A DNA stretch of 64,000 nucleotides from Prorocentrum cordatum (lineage: Eukaryota > Sar > Dinophyceae > Prorocentrales > Prorocentraceae), in assembly GCA_963575745.1 (NCBI GenBank), contig CAUYUJ010014338.1:64001-128000 (forward strand), given 5' to 3'. Of this stretch, positions 22,900-33,191 are shown one piece after another. The translations under genes and the position numbers were made by a program. Under the pieces are notes generated by a model that saw only the letters and a program-made list of their open reading frames with translations, had not been told where the DNA came from and searched no databases. Every line of letters starts with the position of its first letter. The first letter of the stretch is position 1.

Positions 22900-25800
22900 A
22901 CCCGCCATCCCCCTCAACGGCCAGGCTTGCCGAGCTTCCTCTGTCCCCCTCGAGGTTAGCTACTGCTGGCGGTGTCTCGGTTTCCCTGCTGGCACGTGCA
23001 TTCGCTGCGTTGCTGCAGGGGTTATCCACTGTGTCGTCGATTGCCTGTGCGACGCTGGTATACTGGGGGCATTGTTGCTCGTTGAATTCCAGTTCGGCGT
23101 TGGTAGCGGGATTGCGCAGTGGGTCGGGCTCGTCTAGTCTTGGAGCTGTCAGCTGCAGTGAAGCTAGTCATCCCAGATGTGACGTGCTCTTCTGTGGACC
23201 CTCCTAGTGAGGTGTCAGTGTGTCTCACGAGTGTAGCTATATTGGCCCTATTGGCCTCAGTGACGGTGGCATCCCCAATGCCACCGTGCCTCTTCAGTGT
23301 TTCGAGGTATGGTCGTGGGCGCCCCCGTCGACACCACTGGTGTCGGCATCGCCGCGATGGTTCCTGGGGGCGATGTTCCTCTCGTCTGCTGGATCCACTG
23401 CGCCCTGGCCGTTATCCGCTGCGAAGCGCGCGAGCGTCGCGGTGCTGACTGAGGCCGGCTCTGTTACATGCGCTCGCAGTGCACGCGAACTTCTTCCGAT
23501 GGCTGCGCGGGGGACTTCGGTGGCAGCGATGCTGCCCTGTTCGGCGGGGCGCCGATGTGGGGGGCCGGTGCTGGTCGGAAGCCGATCGGTGGCATGCGCC
23601 CCGTTGGTGATATGGTTGCTTCCCTTAAGGGTGTGCATGGCGCCGTTTCTGCTGTCGCTGTTGGTTGAGCTAGTCGCCCCTCTTCGTCTGCCATCGGCGT
23701 CGGCGCCTCGTCCCCCATCGAAGCCGCTGCGTTGGATATGGAACTTCTCAGACCAACAGAGGTAGTAGTCGTCGTTTCTCGGATGCGTTGAAGTTGGTTC
23801 CCATGGCTCGGCTTGAGGTAGCATCTGTTCGTTTCGCGGCTCAGGTCGCGCAGTTTGAATCGGCCCGTCGGCGTCTGACGAGGCGGCTGGGGGTTCGCCC
23901 CCCTGGCGTCGACCTAGCTAGGTTGGCCAGGCCCTTTCGCGGTGGAATTTGCCCCCCTGGGCCTGGGCGCCGTGGTCCTCGATGTTGGGGGTCTCGGAGT
24001 CAGTGGCGACAATGATCTGGGCTCTCGGGCCATGTGCTTGCGGCGCTATGCATTGCGGCGCCTGCGGAAAGGCAACGCTGGAGCCAGGGCCGCCGTGCCT
24101 GAACTGGTTGGCGAGGTCGTGGGCGAAGTCTGCCTCCCTTCCCTTCTGCATTGCGTCGATCTCTGCGCGGCCGTCCTCGAGTTGTCGGGCGCGGCGCGGT
24201 GTCTGCGCCTCTGTGACACGGTGCTTACAGCAAAGCTGCTGGAGAAAGTGTTCATGCGACTCTATGGAAATTTTTGCTAAGTTGAGCTGGTGATGGTCGC
24301 AGTGCATGCGTCGCGCATGTAGCAGCGCCGTCGCCGCGACAACCTCTTTCCACCGGTGGAGCTGGGCGATGTGGTTTTGCGCGTCCCCGGCCCGCCCTTC
24401 CAGCACCTGGATGACTTCGGTCTTGTTATGTCACTGCTTCTCGTGGGTGCGCATGATTTGCTTTTGCCTGTATATCTTGTTCTCGAGGTAGCTGATTCGT
24501 TGCTCTGAGAGCTCGCAATTGCGCTGGATGCGCGCGGGCCTGATCCTCGATGTTGATGTTATTGGCTTCCGCCGTTGCGAGTTATTGCAGTTGTTGTTAT
24601 TGCGCATGCTGTTTGTTGTTTATGGAGATGATGCGCTGCATTCCTTGTCTGCTGTAATTCGTTGATAATTATATGTTGTTGGTGCTCTGGGTTCTAGGTG
24701 CTGCGTGGCTTCATCTTTCTCTTCCTCCTCCAAACACCCCTCGAGGTTGTTGCGCTTGACGGTCGCCTCCGCGACCCGCGGCTGCCGCGGTTGATGCATC
24801 TGGAGCCGCGCTTCTTCCAAAGCTTTTTGTAGGTGCTCGCCGTTGGCGACTGTCTCTCGGTTGTCCTCGCAGCCTCGCCTTGATTACCGATGGGGGTTCT
24901 GCCGTTGCGGTCGACGGGCTGCCGCGCGATGTCGCTAGCCTCGCGGAGCTCGTTTGCGAGGTTCTCGATGACGATGCTGTCTGTCTCGAACTTGTGCGCG
25001 CTGTGCTATGCGACCCTCTCGGTTGTCTTCCTACTGCTGTGGGTATCCTTCTTGTGCCCCTCTATCTGGTCGCGCTCGAAGCGCAGGGGCTTGTGGTGGC
25101 TTTCCTTTTCGTGCGCATTGTGGGGCTCCGTCGCTTCTTCGAGCATGTTGACGGTGGCTCTTTGCTGTGCGACATGACTTCGTTGTGCTTCAACTGTCTG
25201 CTGTGCTTCTTGGAATTATTGTTGCAACCCGTTGACGGTGGAGGCCCCCGTAAGTATCTGGGTCGCTGGCGACGCTGGCGACGTCTCTCCAATTCACACT
25301 CGGTGCCGTCTCCCGACACTGGGCGCCGGGGCGTCGGAGCGCCGTTGCTTCGTGCGCCTCCTGGGCGTCGTCGCTGAATCGGCGTCGGCGTCGTCGCCCG
25401 AGTCGCCCCCCCCGGCGCCGGCGTGGAGCCTTCAAAGCTGGCGATGTCAATCCCCCAGTAGCATGGCTTTTTGCTGCAGCTCCTCCAGCTGATTTTGCGC
25501 GTCGCCCATCTGGGCGACAGCGACGTTGAACATGCTCTCGGCCTCTCGCCGTTGATCCATTGCGTCGCGTGAGTATAGTAACGTGGGCTTGGTGGCGTCG
25601 CGTTGGTGGCGATGCCATTGAAATCGAAGTCGTCGTTGGCGTGCCTCTGGGTGGTGGTGATGGCGTAGTCAACGTCTGCCTTGCAATTATTGCGGTACTC
25701 CTTGACTCGGTCGGAAAGGCGCATTGGCGGCGGCTTGTTCCAGCGCTGCTGCCTCCCGGCTTCGGCGAGGGTCACGGGGGCGATGTCGGCAGCAAACTCC

Positions 25801-26040
25801 CTTCTCTTCTCCTGTTTGCGTTGCGCGTTGAGGCTGTGCTGTCGTTGCTTCTGCGCTTGCTGCTGGCGACGCTGCCCCGCGGGGCCACCGCTGCCCGCGC
25901 CGCGGGCGTCGTCGGCTGCGAGCGCGCCATTGTGTCCGAGGGGCTCCTGACGTGTCCCCTCGGCTTTGCTGGCGTCGGCGCTGGCGCTGCTGCTGATGCC
26001 GCTGTTTGTCGCGGTAGCTGCCGACTGATGTCTGGGCCAT
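22900..26040 (-). pseudogene. LINE N-terminal region, coiled coil (ORF1-like)
   Basis: Begins MAQTSVGSYRDKQRHQQQ at 26040, then a Gln/Arg-rich stretch. Further down, in other frames, come helical segments: ESMFNVAVAQMGDAQNQLEE near 25470-25540, an Arg/Glu-rich segment at 24620-24820, and RARQLEDGRAEIDAMQKGRE within 23918-24406. These look like coiled coils and fit an ORF1-like RNA-binding or assembly region upstream of the catalytic domains. At least four frame changes are needed to read it through. No nucleocapsid-type zinc knuckle was seen. Confidence 0.45.
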
Positions 26041-26825
26041 CTTGAGCGCCGCGGTGGCGCCGGGCGGTCGAGGTGGTTGCTGAGCGCCGCGGTGGTCGGC
26101 GAGCAGTTGTCGCGCTCGGTCGCGGCGGAGGGGCGCTCGAGCGTCGGCGCGCTCGCGGCGCAGGCGACGGCGCCAGGCGGGCGTCGGGGTCGGCCCCCCG
26201 CGGGCGCTGCGGTTCTCGCGGCGGCGGCCGTCGACGCGGCCTCGCCGCCGTTGTTCGGGTCGCCCCCTCCTCGCGAAAGCAGCGCAAGAGAAAATGAGGA
26301 TGCGCGCGAGATGCAGGCAGCGAGATGGGCGAGAAAAGAAATGCGCAGCGGGCCGCGGCGCAGCGTGCGAAGGCCGCGCTCGGCGCGGCCTCGGTTGCCG
26401 ACCTGTTCGGCAAATGGGGGGTGCTCCGGGCCAATGCGCCTCTCCCTCCTCCCCCCCCCCCTCCCCCCCCTCCCCTGCCTTCTTGTCCTCCTCCTCCCCC
26501 TCCTCCCCCCCCTCCTCCTCCTCGCCCCCCCCCTCCACCTTCTCTTCTCGTCGGGCGGTCGCCGCGGCGGCCGGGGGCGCACTTGGCCAATGTCGCTGCG
26601 AAGCTATATCCAGATCCAGAAGTTTGGCCGCGCCAGCGCTCCCGAGAGGCAGAGGGCGGCGGCGGTTCGCCGCGGGCGTCTTCGGCGACTCTGTCCTCGC
26701 CGCGCAACGGGGCGGCGCGCGCGCAGGGCAGGCCGGGCGGCGCTCGCATGGAAAGCCCCCGTAACGCATGGCCATCGCTCGAGGCCCTGTGGCTGGACAT
26801 CCCGAACAGCTGCGCGGATGGAAGG
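26041..26825. other. GC-rich DNA with CCT runs, no gene recognised
   Basis: Several overlapping frames of 150-500 codons exist here on both strands, but all are Arg/Ala/Pro/Gly-rich and caused by high GC. A TCC/CCT-rich tract lies at about 26440-26545. No conserved motif was seen. Confidence 0.5.
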
Positions 26826-26868
26826 CGACCTTTTTTTTTGTTTTTTTTTTTTGTTGTTTTTTGTTTGG
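26826..26868. repeat. T-rich homopolymer tract
   Basis: Almost pure T with a few G, on the plus strand. As A-rich sequence on the minus strand it lies upstream of the LINE start, so it cannot be that element's 3' tail. It could be the tail of another retrocopy. Confidence 0.8.
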
Positions 26869-27709
26869 CAATGCGGCGCTCGCCTGAGCCCCGCGCCCAT
26901 TCGCCTCAAAAAGCTACTGGCAGCTGCATGCGCGAATAATTGGTAAGCCTCCAAATGCGCTCATCGAAATGCTGCGCGCATCCCCGCGCGAAGTTCCCAG
27001 CGGGGGGGCGGCCGGTCTTCGAAGTGTAGCTCTCGCCGAGGCACCGCGCGCACTCGTCTCAAAAGCACCCGGCCGGAAGGGTGGAAGGCGGCGGTCCGAG
27101 GTCTGCGCCGGCGACCAGGCGACGAGCATGCGGGCGCCTGCCGCAAGCACCAAATTCGCAACATCCGTCGCTTGCAACGCGCGCGCAGCACGATGCCGCA
27201 TGATGCCCGAGCCCGCCCCAGTGAGCTCACAGTGGGCTCGCCGCTGCAAGAAGCATCAAACTGTTCCGGCAAGCTCGCGAACTGCTGTCGGAAAGCCCAG
27301 AGGAACCACTGGCAGAAAACATCACCATCAGCAGAAATCGCACGCAATGTGTTATTCTGAACATGGTCGATGCGAGCCTCCCGACGCGGTGAGAAATTGC
27401 CAGGCCCGCGACGGCTCAGCATAGCTTGTCCGAGACGAGCCGGAACCGAAACGCAGGGGGTGGGCCCGCCAAATGGCTCGGCCCCCACCCCAAAGAAAAA
27501 CGAGACCGATCGGCTGCGAAATGAGAGAAGCTGGCACAAGGTAAAAGGCAAATAACAACAGCAAGCGCCGAGGAGAGAAAAATGGGAAATGCCTGGCGCG
27601 CTGGAATCGGAAACAACAGAAAACTAAGACTAACCCGCAGACGTCTTCAGAACACCCCCCAAAACAACTGAAATACATCCTCTTGCACGAGGTTTCTAAA
27701 GCTTCGACC
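26869..27709. other. No gene recognised
   Basis: Moderately GC-rich and non-repetitive. The longest frame (minus, 27551-26961, 196 residues) has no recognisable domain and no coding-like neighbour frames. It may be a decayed or non-coding spacer. Confidence 0.4.
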
Positions 27710-28915
27710 GCATTATTTCGGCGCGGCGCCCCCTCCATCGCCCGCCCATTCCACCGGCCAGCGCGCCCCCGGCGCGCCCCCATTTCCCCCGCCCCGCCCC
27801 CCGCCCACCAATATTTTTTGTTTCGGCGCGCCTCCCCCCCCCCCCGCGCGCCCCCTCCGCGCCCCTCCCGTCCGCCAGCCCCGACCTCTCAATTCTGGCG
27901 CTGACCCCCCCCGCCCGCCCAAGCGGCAGCCCCCCCGCCCGCCAGCCAGCGCGCCCCCTCCGCCCCGACCCTTGATTCCCGCACGCCCCCCGCCCCCCCG
28001 CCCCGCGCGCCCCCCCCGCCCGCCAGCCAGAGAGCCAGCCCCCTCTGCCCCGACACTTGCATTTCGGCGCGCGCCCCCGCCCCCCCGCGCCCGTCCCGCG
28101 CATCGCCCCCGCCCGCCAGCCAGCGCGACCCCTCCGCCCCGACTCCTCTTATCTCCGCGCGGGCCCCCCCCCCGCCCCGCGCGCCCCTTCCGCGCCCCCG
28201 CCCGCCCGCCGGCGGCGCCCCCCCGCGCCCCCTGCGCCCGCCGGCCGGCGAGCCCCCTCCGCCCCAACTCTTTCATCTCGGCACGGGCACCCCCCGCGCG
28301 CACCCGTCCGCGCGCCCCCCGACCGCCGGCCAGCGCGCCCCTTCCGCCCATGCCTTCTAGTTCCGGCACGGCCCCGCCCCGCGCGCCCCCCCCCGCCAGC
28401 CTGCGCGCCCCCCCGCTCAAACTTTTCTCAATTTCCTCATCCGGCACGCCCCCCTCGCACCCCGCCCCCCCCCGCGCCGCGCGCGCCCGCCCGCGCCCCC
28501 GCCGCCCGCCAGCCAGCGCGCCCCCTCCGCCCCGATTATTCCCTTGCACAAGGCGTCTAGAGCTCCGACTGCTACGTGGGCGCGGCCCCCGCTCCCATTC
28601 CGCGCTCTACCTCCGCGTCAGTCCGACCGCCTGCCGACGCGCCCCCTCCGCCCCGACCACTTATTTCGGCGCGGCCCCCCGCCGCCCTATCCCGCGCGCC
28701 CCCGCGCGCCGCCCCGCCCAGCAGCCGGCGCGCCCCCGTCCGCTCCGACCCCGCGGCGCGGCGCCGCCGCGCTTCCCGGGGGTCCCTCTGCATCGCCCCG
28801 CCCGCCAGCCAGCGCGCCCCCTCTGCCCCGACCATTATTACGGCGCGGCGCAGCTTCCCCCGCCCCGAGCGCCGCCTCCACCGCCCCGCCCCCCAGCCAA
28901 CGCGCCCCCTCTGCA
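27710..28915. repeat. GC-rich tandem repeat, array I
   Basis: Repeats of roughly 85-130 bp, each containing CAGCGCGCCCCCTCCGCCCC followed by GACxxTT and TTTCGGCGCGG. The array is very C-rich on the plus strand. The Pro/Ala/Arg and Gly/Ala/Arg ORFs on either strand are composition artefacts. The same unit returns at 30440-31480. Confidence 0.85.
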
Positions 28916-29108
28916 TCGATTTTAACTTAACAGCTTTTGCTGATAGGTTTCTAATGGGGTCAAAAGAAAGCATCTTGACGCCCCAGGGGCGCCCGGCCGG
29001 GGCCCGGACAAGGAACGGGGCAAAAGTACAGCCCCAGGAATCCTTGGGAACCCTTAGGAATTCTTTTGGATCCTTAAGAATCCACTCCAAGAACACCACT
29101 CCCAGCCC
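28916..29108. other. Short spacer, no gene
   Basis: Unique-looking sequence between two repeat arrays, with a short AGGAATCCTTGGGAACCCTT-like motif near its end that resembles the repeats at 30140-30300. Confidence 0.5.
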
Positions 29109-29556
29109 ACATTTTGAACGCCTGGAACCAACTGCAAGCACATCGCGTTCTTCGTGATCCCAAAAAACCACTCCCAGGCTACATTTTGCATGCCTGGGGC
29201 CAACTGCAGGCCGCTTCGTGTTGTTCGTGTTCCCAGAACACCACTCCCAGGCCACATTTTGAATGCCCGGAGCCAGCTGTCAGCCACTTCGTGTTCTTCG
29301 TCTTCCCAGAACACCATTCCCAGGCCACATTTTGAATGCCCGGAGCCAACTGTAGGCCACTTCTTGTTCTTCGTGCTCCCCGAACACCATTCCCAATCCA
29401 CATTTTGAATGCCCGGAGCCAACTCTAAGCCAATTCGTGTTCTTCGTGTTCCCAGAACACAGCTCCTGTATTATATTTTGATTGCCGGGGCCAACTGGGG
29501 GCCACTTCGTGATCTTCGTGTTCCCAGAACACAAATCCTGCGCCATAGTTTGAATG
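29109..29556. repeat. 72-73-bp tandem repeat, six copies
   Basis: Six near-identical units starting ACATTTTGAATGCCCGGAGC and ending with CCCAGAACACCACTCCCAGG or a close variant. Unit lengths counted directly are 72 and 73 bp for the first two. The minus-strand frames (for example WEWCSGNTKNTKW repeats) stay open because of the repeat and are not considered genes. Confidence 0.92.
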
Positions 29557-29559
29557 CCC

Positions 29560-30137
29560 GAGCTGAGGCAGGCTGAGGCCGAGGCAGGCTGAAGCCGAGG
29601 CAGGCTGCGGCTGAGACTGAGGCACGCCGAGGCAAGCTGATGCCGAGGCTGAGACAGGCTGAAGCCGAGGCAGGCTGAGGCTGAGGCTGACGCAGGCTGC
29701 GGCCGAGGCAGGCTGAAGTTGAGGCTGAGGCAGGCTGAGGCTGAGGCAGGCAGAGACTGAGGCTGAGGCTGAGGCTGAGGCTGAGGCCGAGGTTGAGGCT
29801 GAGGCTGAGGCAAGCCGAGGCAGGCTGAGGCTGAGGCTGAGGCTGAGGCAGGCTGAGGCTGAGGCTGAGGCCGTGGCTGAGGCTGAAGCAAGCTGCGGCT
29901 GAGGCAAGCTGAGGCTGAGGCTGATGCAAGCTGAGGCTGAGGCAGGCTGGGGCTGAGGCTGAGGCAGGCTGAGGCTGAGGCTGAGGCCAAGGCAGGCTGA
30001 GGCTGAGGCCGAGGCAAGCCGAGGCAGGCTGAGGCTGAGGCTGAGGCTGATGCTGAGGCAGGCTGAAGCTGCAACAGGCTGAGGCTGAGGCTGAGGCAGG
30101 CTGAGGCTGAGGCAGGCTGGGGCTGAGGCCGAGGCAA
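29560..30137. repeat. GAGGCT hexamer repeat
   Basis: About 95 hexamers of GAGGCT/GAGGCA/GAGGCC with minor slips. Minus-strand frames translate as Leu-Ser or Pro-Gln repeats. Confidence 0.95.
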
Positions 30138-30139
30138 GC

Positions 30140-30300
30140 GAATCCTTCGGAGCTCTTGGGATTCCATAGGAATCCTTAGGAATCCCTGGGAATCAGGATT
30201 CCTAATGATTTCTAAGTGTTTCCTAAGGATTCCTATGGATTCCTAAGGATGCCTGAGGAATCCCTAGGAATCCTTAGGATTCCATTGGATCCTAAGGCCG
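30140..30300. repeat. AGGAATCCTTAGGAATCC short repeat
   Basis: About ten variants of the motif CCTAAGGATTCC and its reverse complement alternate in head-to-head orientation, so the tract is rich in small palindromes. Confidence 0.85.
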
Positions 30301-30439
30301 TTGCCGCTGCAACTGTCATTGCGAATGCGACTGCGACTGCGAGAACAGCAGAGTTCTACGACTGGATTATCACCTGAATCTGAAGGGGAATGCTCCCAGA
30401 TATGCTTATACACATCGCTGTTAGGTTGCTTTGCCGGGA
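30301..30439. other. Spacer, no gene
   Basis: Short unique sequence with a GCGACTGC-type run at its left end. No feature supported. Confidence 0.5.
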
Positions 30440-31480
30440 TTCTTTTTAACCTCGGCACGGCGCCGCCCCCCCCCATCCCGCGCGCCCCCGCCGCGCCCCC
30501 CCGCCCGCCGGCCAGGGCGCCCACCCCGCCCCGACCCTTGCATTTCGGCGCGGCAGTGCCGCCTGCCATCCCGCGCGCCCCCGCCGCACTCCCCCCGCCC
30601 ACCGGCCGGCGCGCGCCTTCCTCGCAAAAGACCCTATGCACCCTCCAGCCCGCCAGCCAGCGCGCACCCCCCCGGCCCGCCCCCTCCGCGCCCCCCATCC
30701 GCTGGCCAGCGCGCCCCCATCCGCCCCGACACCTTTATTTCGGCGCGGCACCGCCCCCTCCGCCCCGACTCTTTCACTTCGGCACAGCGCCGCCCCCTCT
30801 CCCGCGCGCCCCGCCCGGGTCGCCCGCCCGCCCCGCCAGCGCGCGCCCCCCCGCGCGCCCACTCCGCCCCGACCCTTTTTCGGCGCGGCGCGCGCTCCCC
30901 CCCCCCCCCCCCCCTCCCCCCCCCCCCGCGCCACACCCGCGCGCCTCCTCTGCATCCCCCGCCCCGCCCGCCAGCCAGACCGCCCTTCCGCCCCGGCCCC
31001 TGTATTTCGGCGCGGCACCGCCCCCCCGCGCCCCGCGCGCCTCTTCCGCCCCCTCCCCCCCCATGGCGGGCACCCGCCAGCTAGAGCGCCACCTCTGCCC
31101 TGGCCCCTGCATTCTCGGCGCGGCCCCGCCCCGCCCCGACCCCTCGCTATAAGCGCCCCGCATCCCCCAACCTGCCAGCCAACGCGCCCCCTCCGCCATC
31201 GCCCCCGCCGCGACCCCCCGCCCGCCAGCAGCGCGCCCCTTCCGCCCCGACCAATGCAATTCGGCGCGGCACCGCCCCCTCCGCCCCGACCGCTTTCATT
31301 CCGGCACGGGGCCGCCCCCCCATCCCAGGCGCCCCCGCCGCGCCCCCCCCCATCGGCCAGCGCGCCCCGCCCGCCCCGCCCCCTTTATTTCGGCGCGGCA
31401 CCGCCCCCCCATCCCGAATGCCCCGTCCGTCGCCCCATCCACCAGCCAGCGCGCCCCCTCCGCCCCCCCTTCTTTTCTGC
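30440..31480. repeat. GC-rich tandem repeat, array II
   Basis: Same unit family as array I (CAGCGCGCCCCCTCCGCCCC, TTTCGGCGCGGCACCGCCCC), about ten degenerate copies. Arrays I and II were probably one array split by the material at 28916-30439. Confidence 0.85.
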
Positions 31481-31774
31481 GCACGAGCCACGGCGCGCGC
31501 GCCACATGTCATTGTTCCGGCGGCCATCTCGACGGCCTGGCGCCCCGCCAATAGAGGGCAGCAAATTCATTGTTTTGTTTTCCGCCCGGCGCCCGCTGGC
31601 AGCGCTTTGGCGGCAAGATCGGCTCAAATACCTGGCGCCCACAAGCGCCACCCTGAAAGCTCCATCATGAGATGGTCCGTTGGAACTCAAGCCCCGCGCG
31701 GGCCCTCAGACACTCCGCGCCCTGTCGCGTGAACATTGCCAAACGATGGCGATTGTTGCATTGCCCGCTCTGGA
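31481..31774. other. Flank of the split-direct-repeat element
   Basis: Unique-looking sequence between GC array II and the B repeat. No coding signal. Confidence 0.45.
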
Positions 31775-32037
31775 AAAGTCGCCTTTATGCATTGCCTGCC
31801 ACGGGGGGGGGGGGGGGGGGGGGGGGGCAGCCACAACGGGGGGTCAGGCGGAGGCCCCCATCAAGGGCGTGGATCACCCTCTCCAATGTTTCACGACACG
31901 AGTGGGGCCCAGCGCCCTGGCTTGTTCGAATCGCGATGCCAGAAAGCTTTCAGCCAGCAGCCAACGCTACCGACGCAACGCTCGCCCTCGACCGGCGCCG
32001 AGATGCCCGCCAGCAGAACTAAAGTTATCGTGATAAC
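31775..32037 (-). repeat. Split direct repeat B, outer copy
   Basis: About 260 bp, from TGCATTGCCTGCCACGGGGG through TTCACGACACGAGTGGGGCC to CAGCAGAACTAAAGTTATCG. It matches 32204-32456 along its whole length with scattered substitutions; the main difference is a poly-G run (31803-31827) that is short and interrupted in the other copy. Confidence 0.88.
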
Positions 32038-32074
32038 CCTTGAAACGGGAGGGTGGGCGGGGGGGGGGGGTCGG

Positions 32075-32190
32075 GAACCGAAAAAGCTATGAGCGCGATG
32101 AGGCGTCAAGGGCGACGAGGGATCGAGGAGCAGAGGGCCACGTCAGCCCTTCCCGAGCGACGGGCCCTTATCCCACGGCCGCAGAGACAT
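32075..32190 (-). repeat. Split direct repeat A, inner copy
   Basis: Starts GAACCGAAAAAGCTATGAGC on the plus strand and ends CCACGGCCGCAGAGACAT. It matches 39698-39814 with about eight differences over 116 positions, counted by eye. It directly abuts the B copy that follows. Confidence 0.9.
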
Positions 32191-32203
32191 GCAAGTTCGC
32201 CAT

Positions 32204-32456
32204 GAAAGCATGCATGTATGTATTACCTGCTACGGGGGAGGGGGACAGCCACAGAGGGGATCAGGCGGCGGCCCCCATTAAGGGCGTGGATCACCATCTC
32301 CAATTTTTCACGACACGAGTGGGGCCCAGCGCCCTGGCTCGTTCGAATGGCGACGCCAGAAAGCTTTCAGCGGGCAGCCAACGCTACCGTCGCAACGCTC
32401 GCCCTCGACCCCGGCGCCGAGATGCCCGCCAGCAGAACTAAAATTATCGTGATAGC
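32204..32456 (-). repeat. Split direct repeat B, inner copy
   Basis: Second B copy, with TACGGGGGAGGGGGACAGCC at its start and CAGCAGAACTAAAATTATCG near its end. It lies between the inner A copy and the coding region. Confidence 0.88.
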
Positions 32457-32599
32457 CCATGCCGCGCCACATGGAAAATTCTAACCCCTCGGGCCCACAG
32501 CCTGCTTCAAAGAGGGCGGGGGGCAGGGGGGGAGGTAGAGAGCTGGATTTAAAGGGCCCCGCCCCCACATGGCCAGCCCTCGCAGCCCCCTTATGCAGA

Positions 32600-33191
32600 C
32601 TGCCTGACTGAGACAAAGGAAAGGAGAGGAGGCGGGGACAGCTCGGCTCTAGCTCCTGCGCCGAGCGTGCACGCGGTGCGCCGCCGAGGGCCTCCCCGAC
32701 GGCCCAGGCCGGGCCGATCGGTCGAAGTGGCCGTTGACCTGGTCGCCGGCGAGCTGACCCAGGCGCTGGTGGATCGCCTTGCCCAGCGCCGCGTCCGCCG
32801 CGCTGGAATTGGCCGCGGCGCTGGCCAGCTGCCGCGCCGGCTCGCGCCAGATTGCCCTTGGAAGAGGAGGTGCCACCTCTGCTCGTCCAGCCAGGCCTCT
32901 CGCGGAGGGAGTTGTTGCGCACGGCAGCGGACCGCCCCCGGTAGGCCATGGCGCAGTCGGACCTGGGCCCCCTCGGGTACTCGGCCCCAGCACGGCTCCA
33001 CCTCCTTCACCACCTTGGCGCAGGACTCGCAGAACTGGACCGGGTAGGGGCAGGCCGCATTCGTCCACGTCCACTTGACGCCCCCTGGGGCGTTCCCCCG
33101 CAGTTCTCGGTGAACCTGACCCGTCCTCGAACAGAGTCCCTGCCGTCCGCTGCAGCGGCGCTCCAACACGAGTACGGCTTGCATGTGGTGA
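32600..33191 (-). pseudogene. C-terminal tail of the methyltransferase polyprotein
   Basis: After FDYCQYGEEWKK the frame shifts to TTLITTCKPYSC, and then to GVKWTWTNAACPYPVQFCES with CAKVVKEVEPCWGRV. The W-x-W-T-x-x-A-x-x-YP-x-x-F/LC pattern is the usual end of these dinoflagellate retroelement methyltransferase domains. The remaining 400 bp reads AIWREPARQLASAAANSSAA and similar in another frame. No Arg...His-x-x-Arg...Tyr signature of a tyrosine recombinase was found. Confidence 0.5.

Larger units (their letters stand above)
17203..26040 (-). mobile_element. Decayed LINE-type retroelement with a terminal methyltransferase-like domain
   Basis: Minus-strand element of about 8.8 kb. Domain order from its 5' end: basic/Gln-rich and coiled-coil region (26040-22900), RNase H-like (22598-21969), exonuclease-endonuclease-phosphatase (21905-21160), reverse transcriptase (20215-18970), linker and C2H2 zinc finger (18885-18050), methyltransferase-like domain (17878-17203). 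Many frameshifts and stops separate the pieces, the RT motif C reads FVGD and the methyltransferase motif reads GPPRE, so it is a dead copy. LINE-type RTs joined to cytosine-methyltransferase domains are known from dinoflagellates. The 5' edge is set by a Met at 26040; the 3' edge is where the last domain ends. No target-site duplication or poly-A tail was identified. Confidence 0.75.

Noticed and set aside
25062-26871. Large Arg/Pro-rich ORFs (342-506 codons)
   Set aside because: GC-driven open frames; only the part downstream of 26040 that connects with the LINE coiled-coil text is kept as a retroelement remnant.
27713-31670. Numerous Pro/Ala/Arg or Gly/Ala/Arg ORFs up to 344 codons
   Set aside because: They sit in a GC-rich satellite and change frame with each unit; no domain.
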